Assembly: GCA_006384855.1 (NCBI GenBank)
Contig: VCJN01002006.1
Span: 1 to 64,000 of the forward strand
DNA length: 64,000 nt
Origin: Tetraselmis striata
Taxonomy: Eukaryota > Chlorophyta > Chlorodendrophyceae > Chlorodendrales > Chlorodendraceae
Direction: 5' to 3'
A program made the position numbers and the translations under genes. A model generated the notes under the pieces. The model searched no databases and had not been told where the DNA came from. It saw only the letters and a program-made list of their open reading frames with translations. Positions 57,171-64,000 of this stretch are shown here, piece after piece; the first letter of the stretch is position 1; the number at the start of each line of letters is the position of its first letter.

Positions 57171-58164
57171 GCGTAGGCGTAGGCAGCAAAGGCCACCGCG
57201 CTGTGTCCCTCCGAACTGCGCCCCTTTCCTTCATCTCTCCGATGTCACCCACCGCACCGAGCCGGCGACACCCACTGCGCGCCGCCGCACGCCGTCGCAC
57301 TGTGAACCTGTATCTGTACGCATCTTGATGTCGATCGGACCGCCACTGCCATGTGTGGCCGCCCGCCTTTCCAGCTGCCAGCTGGTTGGGTGTGCTCATA
57401 CACATACATCCGGGCAGTTGTCGCCCGCAGTCATCGTCAGTGAGGGCCAAAAACTTGCTGTAATCTCTTGATGGCAAAAAAAAGCTTGGAATTCCGAGAT
57501 TGAAGCATCCATTACAAAGTTGTTTGGGGCAATGTACTGCCTGGCCATCAAAGGGCGGGCGATGCATCAGCTGCTGAGGCCATCACAACTTGATTTGTCG
57601 TTTAAGGTTCTGAGCTCCCTTTTTTTCTGAGCTCCCCTTTTTTCCTCCCCTGCAGCATCCACATGTACTACAAAGTACTGTCAAAGCGCTGCAAAAGATG
57701 CGATTGGGCGGTTATATTCTTGTTGGTGATACCATGCAAGCACATATTGGCCGGCAAGCTATTGCCTCAGGGATAACATCCGCAAGAGATGACAATTATG
57801 AAGAAAAACCACATGATTACAGTGTGGAAGTATTAACCCCCTGCCCTCCCGGCCGAAGGCTACCTATCGTATGCCGACATCGCAGTTTCGAGGGCGCTGA
57901 GATAAGCAAACACGATGGGCGACCTGCCCTTCGTCGTCCAGTTGCCGTTGCCGCGGAGCAGCTTGTATAGTCTATTCGCAGCTTTACCGGGATCCGGCTC
58001 GTCTACGTGCTTGCCCATTTCAAACTTGCCGCCGAATAACCGTTATTCCTCACAATCGTCCGGGGGGCGGGGGGGGGGGGGGGGGGGGGGGGGGGGCTTC
58101 CGCATCTGCGCCCATACCCCGCCGTTCTTTTTGTTATTCCCAGGTTAGGTGCTCGGGAAGAGCG
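57171..58164. other. 3' flank of the plastid-protein gene
   Basis: No gene is supported. A short GCGTAG tandem repeat overlaps the stop region (57164-57185). A G-run lies at 58068-58096. Confidence 0.45.
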
Positions 58165-58870
58165 CGAGGGCCCCCACACATGGAATGCTCGCCGGGAACA
58201 ACGCAGCTCCCAAAAATGCTTCGAAAACTAGTGCTGAAACCTTCGCCGCAACGTCCGGATGCTGCTCAATTTGGTGGCTATTCCAGCTCAAATCATGGAG
58301 GCATAGTGGACTATATATAGCCAGCACATGGTATGATTTGCAGCTCGAAACGTGGCGATTGCTATCCGAGTATATATTTGCTTCCGCTACGTAGTGTACA
58401 CCGCGGTGTTTACCGCACAATATGGCAGTCCATTTATACCACCAACCCAAAAGTACACAGAATATGTTCTCGCGCTGGGGATCGCTAGAGTATATATACA
58501 TACATATACTATATATAGTATATATAGCAGCACATACAAACAGTTTGGGGAGGGGGTCTAGGCCCCCCCCCCCCCCCCCCCGCATGGAATGCTCGCCGGG
58601 AACAACGTAGCTCCAAAAAATGCTCCGAAACCAGTGATGAAACCGTCGCCGCATAGTACCGCACGGCCGCTGCATCGCCGGGACATCGCCTAGTGGGTAT
58701 GATGTTGGCATGTGTTAAGGGCTGGCGGGGCAACAGCTCGGCGGCAGCAAGCGGCGATGCGTGTTGCACGCTGAATTTGCTGCGAAAGCAAGAATTCATT
58801 ACTACACGAAATGATGGAACCGCCACAGCAGCGCACCGCACGGCCGCTCATGTGTTTCCGGGACGACTCT
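58165..58870 (+). repeat. Dispersed repeat, two partial copies (partner of 9.19-9.65 kb)
   Basis: GGAATGCTCGCCGGGAACAA with following sequence occurs at about 58178-58260 and again at 58581-58660. The stretch 58430-58870 aligns with the reverse complement of 9190-9650, including the C-run at 58562-58581 and GCGGCAGCAAGCGGCGATG near 58741. Confidence 0.7.
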
Positions 58871-59530
58871 CAACCGAGTCAATATCCAAAACCAGCACTA
58901 CAACAGCCGCACCAAGCTCGCAGCACCGTCAGGTGCCCTTTGTTGGTGCCCTTTGGCGGATGTGCTGCAGTCGCGAATCGATTTGCTGGATGAGCCCTCC
59001 ATCATCACCCCGCGCGTTCCGCCTGGCGGGGTTTTAGGTAAATAGTCGCTACTGCTGCACATAGTCGGTACATGCCGTCCGGGCTACGTACCACGCATGT
59101 AATAATATTTCGCCCTTATTCGCGGGGAGGGGGCATTTCGCACCTCTTACATGGTGTCAATATCGCAGAAACATCACCGCGGCCGTACAGTCGTCCACCA
59201 GTCGTCTATATATTAGGATGCTGCAGGTCATCGGGCAATTTCAATCGAATAGATAATGCGTGGATAGTTTGCATTTTTTGAAAGAAAACTGACAGATACT
59301 TCTTAGTCATATTGCGAATCGATTACGGATAGGACTAATGGCATTTTCTTGTTGTGTACTGCCCAAATATTGTGAAAATGCCATACGTAGATACTTCTCC
59401 AAATTAGATAAAGTGACAGGAATGCATACCGATGCACAACGATATAATTACGGTTATTATCATCAGGCATTTAATGACATAACGACCATATCAGCTAGCA
59501 GCAGGTGATATCAGGAAATCACCAGCATAA
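58871..59530. other. Intergenic, AT-richer
   Basis: No gene is seen. The composition becomes AT-rich from 59090 to the left end of the tyrosine-recombinase element at 59531. Confidence 0.5.
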
Positions 59531-59716
59531 TGATCTAAACTAGTTTATGGGGTTTCCATCCTTGACCTAACCGCTTTTCAGCTACAAGTGCTGCGCAGTG
59601 GTACGGGAACTAGTAACTGTTGTTGCGCCCTTGTTGGGTGCAGCACGAGTAGACATAAAAGCAGCCAGAACAGCTGAGCCTGCCATCTTCCAGTTTTCGC
59701 TGCGTTCCACGCAGCG
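59531..59716 (+). repeat. Split direct repeat A1
   Basis: Begins TGATCTAAACTAGTTTATGG and ends TTCCACGCAGCG. Identical over 186 bp to A2 at 62447-62632. A diverged relative begins at 63082. Confidence 0.95.
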
Positions 59717-59829
59717 ATGTAAAAACTGTCTCGTAACCCGTTGCGAGCAAGGTCACCCCAGGTTGTTCAAGACCACATTCGGCTCGCCACCCGAGTGTGA
59801 TATTCTCGTCCGTACGTCCGTGCGTTACT

Positions 59830-60705
59830 ATGTCAGATGGAGAAGAACCCGTCGCTGAGCCGACGTTGCAGTCGTTGAACGCAGATATGAGGGCCCAGTC
59901 TTCATTACTGCGAGAGCTGGCTACAGCTGTGGCACAATTGACGGTTCGTGATCGCGTTGTTGATGGAGAAGGGGCACATGGCTCCGGCTCAGGGCAGCGC
60001 TTCGCGAGACAGCCGACAGGCAGCGGGGGAGCCGCAGAGCGCCCCGACTTGCTAGAGCTAGCCCAGAGCGGCCGTGTCGGAGCAAAATCCGTGAGTGCCG
60101 AGGATGATTACCTCGCGGTGCCAGAGCTACTGCAGAGAGCAGAGTCTGGTTACGAGGCCGTTCGACCGGTCAGCCGAGTGCCTGGACTTTTCCCTTTGAG
60201 CACCGACCTAACGAACGAGTACCTCAAGCAGGATGACCGGCGTCTGCCGGCCCAGGAGGAGTACTTGTGGATGTCGTGTTTCGGGGCTCACATGGCCGCC
60301 CTTTTCGTGGCGCTCGACGAGCTACTGCCCTACGTCCCTTCCAGCAACCAGGACTTCACCCCCTACCTCGCGAGAGCCCGGAACCACGCCGAGGCCATCG
60401 ACAAGGCGTTTCGGTTTCGTTTGGCCTTCCTACGGAAGCTCAATGAGATCAAGCGTGTGCACGGTGACCAAGGTGTTCTGGACGTGCTGCGAGCCCAGCA
60501 TTTTCAGCCTGCTTCGGAGCATCTGGGTTCCGCGATTTTTGGGGACCTCATGCGGGACTACGAGCGTCGTGTCTTCGAGGCGACCGTTGCCAGCAGCGCC
60601 AAGGCGACCGCTACTTCTCGAGTGGCGGCTGCAGTTGCAGGTCGCGGGCGTGGGCGAGGACGTGGCGGCGGACGTGGACGTGGCCGCGAAGGTGAGCACG
60701 AGTGA
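59830..60705 (+). CDS. ORF1, Gag-like protein (291 aa)
   Basis: The first ATG in the frame is at 59830 (MSDGEEPVAEPTLQ). An acidic N-terminus with a helix (RAQSSLLRELATAVAQLTV) leads to a helical core (DRRLPAQEEYLWMSCFGAHM, FRFRLAFLRKLNEIKRVH) and an arginine-glycine tail (RGRGRGRGGGRGRGREGEHE). Helical core plus RGG tail is what Gag/ORF1 proteins of DIRS-like elements show; the expected role is binding the element's nucleic acid. It is in the same reading frame as ORF2, separated by one TGA (60703-60705) followed by CGG. Confidence 0.8.
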   Translation: MSDGEEPVAEPTLQSLNADMRAQSSLLRELATAVAQLTVRDRVVDGEGAHGSGSGQRFARQPTGSGGAAERPDLLELAQSGRVGAKSVSAEDDYLAVPELLQRAESGYEAVRPVSRVPGLFPLSTDLTNEYLKQDDRRLPAQEEYLWMSCFGAHMAALFVALDELLPYVPSSNQDFTPYLARARNHAEAIDKAFRFRLAFLRKLNEIKRVHGDQGVLDVLRAQHFQPASEHLGSAIFGDLMRDYERRVFEATVASSAKATATSRVAAAVAGRGRGRGRGGGRGRGREGEHE

Positions 60706-62367
60706 CGGTGTGGGGCGCCGTTCGTCGGAGCTGCAGGAGCCTTGCGAGGCCACCTTTCGGTGACCGCCGCAAAACGCACCCTTGCAGCTCAACGGCGGGA
60801 TGAGCGCCCTGTGTCAGGACCTGACCCCCCCACCTTACAGACTTCATTTAGACCTTCCTCGGTGCGGCGCTTCTTACAGCTACAGCCGAGTGCGGCTCAA
60901 CCATCCGCACACCTGCACATGGCGGCTCAACCAACCGCTTTTCGTACAACACCATCTCTGCGTTCGTCGGTTGTTACGCTACGAGTTACAACCGGTTCGC
61001 AACGACCAAGTTTCGCGCGTGTACGTTACGCACGGGACAGGCGCTACGAGCGCGAAGGGCGCGCGGGGCGGCCCTCCTACCTGAACCTAGCCCCGCAAAC
61101 CCGTACTGAAGCTACTGCAAACCCGTCCAGCAACTACCGGCCAACCGCCGGGAACCTAACCGCTGCTGCCGAGTACTTTGCGAACAGTGGCCGTGCCGGT
61201 GGCACTCTGTCAGTAAAACGACGCACTTACGTAATCGACGAGCCCGCAGCTATCGCTCCGTGGGCTGCGTCACTGCGAACCCGACTACAGGACGCGTTCG
61301 GCTCAGACGAGCTAGGCCAGCGGACGCTCGACCTGCTCTCCAGCTCCCTCAGCGCTCAGACCCTCAAGAGCTACGCCGGCAGACTGTCTCAGTTCGCTGA
61401 GTTCTGCCACGACTCCGAGAACATCAGCCCTCTAGAGGCGACCACTGCTACTGTTGTTCGGTACGTTGCCTGGATCGGGGAGCGAGGGCACATCGCAGCT
61501 AAGTCGCTGCAGCCCTACCTGTCTGCCATCAACACCTTCTTCGAGCTGCACAACCTCGTCCCGATCGCCAAGGACAGCCTACACCTCACTTCGGCAAGGC
61601 GTGGGTTAATGTTGCGGCAGCGCCGACTGGACGCTGCCCCCTTGCGTGTCCCTCTGCCTGCGGATGTAGCTTACCGCTTCGTCTCAAAGGCCGAGCTAAT
61701 TGTGTCTGCTCCTTACCCAGAGTCCCACCTCGACTACCGAGCCCTCTTGGCCACGGTTGTCAACTTCCTGTTCTTTGCCAGGGGCCTTACTGGCGTCTCC
61801 TGTCGAGCGCAAGATGTGCATGTCGACACCTACAACATCACCTTGCAGATCTACCGCGAGAAGGGTCGCGCTGGCCGTCGGGGACCCGACGACCTGCGCG
61901 TACTTCTCCTTCCAGTGTCCGAGCACCCTCGAGTGGCACGACTCTTGCGCTACTTCATCGACAACGTCCAGTCTGTCCCCCTGGTTACTGTTGGCTTGGC
62001 TGCCTCCAACTTCTGGGCTGTCAATGTGGCTGAGCAGTCAAAACCTTGGACTGCGGCTACGATGTCAGACTGGTTGTCTACAGCGGTCAACCTAGTCAAC
62101 GCTGCCCCTCCTGCGGGCACTTCCTGGACTTCACACAGTCTACGTAAGGGCGCAGCCTCTGCAGCAAACGCCATCGGAACGCCACTGTCCCACATCCGCT
62201 ACCAAGGCGGTTGGGCCACTAACTCCGATGTCGTTCTGGACTACATCGACCCCAACGTTCTTCCTTCTCCTGGCGCGTGGTTCTTCTTTGGACACATCGC
62301 CCCCCTCCGCCACTTCCAAGTCCAACAGGACTCCGCAGCGGTGGCCTTCCCAGTGCCTCCTTCATGA
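60706..62367 (+). CDS. ORF2, tyrosine recombinase
   Basis: The frame is open from the codon after the ORF1 stop to TGA at 62365; the first ATG is only at 60919. The N-terminal 170 residues are Ser/Arg/Ala-rich. The core-binding domain is LLSSSLSAQTLKSYAGRLSQ, FAEFCHDSENISPLE, YVAWIGERGHIAAKSLQPYL. The catalytic domain has FFARGLTGVS (Arg I, near 61775), SHSLRKG (His 62134, Arg 62143), GGW (62206-62214) and LDYIDP with Tyr at 62242. All expected R-H-R-W-Y positions are present, so the enzyme is probably active. It would cut and rejoin DNA at the repeat ends. It may be made by read-through of the TGA as a Gag fusion, or by internal initiation. Confidence 0.9.
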   Translation, partial: RCGAPFVGAAGALRGHLSVTAAKRTLAAQRRDERPVSGPDPPTLQTSFRPSSVRRFLQLQPSAAQPSAHLHMAAQPTAFRTTPSLRSSVVTLRVTTGSQRPSFARVRYARDRRYEREGRAGRPSYLNLAPQTRTEATANPSSNYRPTAGNLTAAAEYFANSGRAGGTLSVKRRTYVIDEPAAIAPWAASLRTRLQDAFGSDELGQRTLDLLSSSLSAQTLKSYAGRLSQFAEFCHDSENISPLEATTATVVRYVAWIGERGHIAAKSLQPYLSAINTFFELHNLVPIAKDSLHLTSARRGLMLRQRRLDAAPLRVPLPADVAYRFVSKAELIVSAPYPESHLDYRALLATVVNFLFFARGLTGVSCRAQDVHVDTYNITLQIYREKGRAGRRGPDDLRVLLLPVSEHPRVARLLRYFIDNVQSVPLVTVGLAASNFWAVNVAEQSKPWTAATMSDWLSTAVNLVNAAPPAGTSWTSHSLRKGAASAANAIGTPLSHIRYQGGWATNSDVVLDYIDPNVLPSPGAWFFFGHIAPLRHFQVQQDSAAVAFPVPPS

Positions 62368-62446
62368 CTTGGCGCTACCCCTTCTCCGTCAATCCACCGC
62401 TCTCTACGTTCGCTCAAGACTGGCAAAACCAGACTCAACTTTGAAA

Positions 62447-62632
62447 TGATCTAAACTAGTTTATGGGGTTTCCATCCTTGACCTAACCGCTTTTCAGCTA
62501 CAAGTGCTGCGCAGTGGTACGGGAACTAGTAACTGTTGTTGCGCCCTTGTTGGGTGCAGCACGAGTAGACATAAAAGCAGCCAGAACAGCTGAGCCTGCC
62601 ATCTTCCAGTTTTCGCTGCGTTCCACGCAGCG
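62447..62632 (+). repeat. Split direct repeat A2
   Basis: Identical to A1. Preceded directly by B1 (62421-62446) and followed 93 bp later by B2 (62726-62751). Confidence 0.95.
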
Positions 62633-62770
62633 CCCCCCCTGACTCCGTTTTCCCTCCACGCTTTTCGCTAAACCTTCCTGCCAATTTCGGCTCTTGACCG
62701 TGTAAAACAGCCTGCGCGACCTTTTTGGCAAAACCAGACTCAACTTTGAAACGCCTGTATCAACGGATTG

Positions 62771-63081
62771 TTGTAGGTCGTATCAGCTGTGGAGTCAGCT
62801 GTCTGAATAGTACCGTGCTGGGCGTATAATATTATATATCGCCTGCCGCGGATACGTACGTAAATCATCCAGCGCGGCCATTGTTTTCCGCAGTATATAG
62901 CGACAAAAATATTGCAAAATACGGTCAAAATTATTGTAGGTCGTATCAGCTGTCTGAATAGTACCATGCTGGGCGTTTAATATTTATATATATCGCCTGC
63001 CGCGGGATACGTACGTATATCATCCAGCGCGGCCATTGTTTTCAGCAGTATATAGCGACATCAATATTGCAAAATACGGTC
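62771..63081. repeat. Tandem duplication, two units of about 150-165 bp
   Basis: ATTGTTGTAGGTCGTATCAG... and ATTATTGTAGGTCGTATCAG... start the two units (62768 and 62931). Both contain GAATAGTACC.TGCTGGGCGT, ATATATCGCCTGCCGCGG, CATCCAGCGCGGCCATTGTT and ATATTGCAAAATACGGTC. The first unit has an extra GTGGAGTCAGCT. The pair sits exactly between the intact element and the next A-like repeat. Confidence 0.85.
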
Positions 63082-64000
63082 TGATCTAAACGTGTTTATG
63101 GGGTTTCCTAACGGACTACAGCTGTCCTAGTGCGACCCGTACGGTCTGTAGTGGTTTGAAGCCGTTACCATCGGGGTTTGGTACGGGCTACCCCATCGCC
63201 CGCGAGCCCTGCGCTCCCGGCCGGGGAGCTACTTAGGACAGCCACCAGCAGCTCGTCTGCCATCTTCCAGCTCGCTGCCTTCGGCAGCGGCTTCGCGTAC
63301 TTGTGCGCGCGAGGGTCACTGAGGCTGAACAAGTCCGCACCGAGGTTCATCCACCCGGTAGTGAGTCGTCGTGCCGCGCACATGCGTTACAACATCAGGC
63401 AGCGACAGACAGCCCCTCGGTAGTGTGGTTTTCCCTACTCGTGCGCCCGAGGTCGTTTTTCGTTTTTGCCCTGGCTTTGCAGCTGGGACGTTTTCGGATG
63501 GCGATGCGCACGGCAAGGAATTGGAGCTGGGGGGTCCCCGTTGGGGGGGTTTAAACCTCAACACCCGAAGTCGAGTCGCAATACAGGCCTTCGGGGCTCC
63601 CGCAGTGGAGCGCCCTCTCGCAGTAGTCAACTCTTGAGGTTTAGGTGAGGTGGACGCGCTCGGTACCATGGCCGCTGCTCGTCACGGTTGTCAACGACGA
63701 CAACTACGCCCACCGCAACAAATCGGCGCGGACGGAGGAGGACGTCCGTGTCGTCGGGGCGACCACTTGTTGTCCCGCAAGACACTACAACCCAGTCTCC
63801 GTGTCCTCGCAGCAGGGCGCCGTGGCACCAACGGTCGTTACTTGCTGTGGTTTTCCGGAACTACTCGCGTAATTGGCCTGTTACATGGGTGGCGCCGCTC
63901 ACGCGCCGGTGTTTTGAGAGGGCTCGTTGCCCTCGCCCCAATGAAGCTTCAGCAACGTTTGCTGTGGTCGCAGTGGGAGGCGTTTGTGCGGCCCGTGCCG
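63082..64000 (+). mobile_element. Left end of a second, related tyrosine-recombinase element (runs off the window)
   Basis: 63082 begins TGATCTAAACGTGTTTATGGG, like A1 with changes. About 180 bp later TCTGCCATCTTCCAG and a TTCGGCAGCG end match the A1 right end. Open plus frames follow (for example 63371-63637 and 63645-63872), but no motif is recognised before the window ends. Based on A-repeat similarity, the coding part should lie beyond 64000. Confidence 0.55.

Larger units (their letters stand above)
59531..62751 (+). mobile_element. Intact tyrosine-recombinase element with split direct repeats and no reverse transcriptase
   Basis: Layout A1 (59531-59716), ORF1 (Gag-like), one TGA, ORF2 (tyrosine recombinase), B1 (62421-62446), A2 (62447-62632), B2 (62726-62751). 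A1 and A2 are 186 bp and identical base for base; B1 and B2 are 26 bp and identical (TGGCAAAACCAGACTCAACT plus TTGAAA). This is the split-direct-repeat architecture of PAT, Kangaroo and Ngaro elements, which use a circular intermediate integrated by the recombinase. Unlike those, no reverse transcriptase or RNase H is encoded: ORF1 and ORF2 are only 36 bp apart by start codons. Identical repeats and open ORFs suggest recent insertion. It may be a deletion derivative moved by another element's reverse transcriptase, or a DNA-only element. Confidence 0.9.

Overview
This window is nuclear DNA from a GC-rich, intron-rich photosynthetic eukaryote, most likely a flagellated green alga. Four things point there: an RWP-RK transcription factor (a family typical of the green lineage), a kinesin resembling the flagellar kinesin-9 group, a plastid-targeted-looking membrane protein, and tyrosine-recombinase retroelements with split direct repeats of the kind known from volvocine algae. 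No bacterial gene organisation, CRISPR array or tRNA was seen. Species was not determined.

Layout. 1-2.3 kb: 3' part of a NEK-like kinase gene (+) whose reading frame breaks several times. 2.3-9.2 kb: mostly non-coding, with a fragment of a LINE 3' end (about 3.2-3.6 kb) and a proline-rich protein gene (-, 6.5-7.3 kb). 9.2-16.9 kb: repeat-dominated, with a dispersed repeat, three copies of an unclassified protein-coding repeat family in +/-/+ arrangement, and a tandem repeat pair. 17.6-23.6 kb: an 11-exon SR-type RNA-binding protein (-), a two-exon small gene (+) and a five-exon RWP-RK gene (-). 24.6-32.8 kb: a decayed LINE (+) directly followed by a decayed DIRS/PAT-type element (-). 34.4-35.05 kb: satellite-like repeats. 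35.6-40.3 kb: DNA polymerase delta subunit 3 (+, 14 exons). 42.0-48.5 kb: kinesin (-). 49.5-57.2 kb: plastid membrane protein (+), whose last intron is full of repeats. 58.2-64 kb: dispersed repeats and an intact tyrosine-recombinase element (59.5-62.75 kb) with identical 186-bp repeats, followed by the start of a related element.

Exon-intron models for the SR protein, small gene, RWP-RK, POLD3, most of the kinesin and the plastid protein were built by hand from GT/AG sites with reading phase checked at each junction; total coding lengths are multiples of three. Introns very often contain runs of 14-30 G or C, in either orientation, and the same runs occur inside transposon coding sequence. 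The most interesting items are the Gag-TGA-recombinase element that lacks a reverse transcriptase, the unclassified three-copy repeat family, and the SR protein with two apparent hnRNP Q/R-type acidic domains but no visible RRM.
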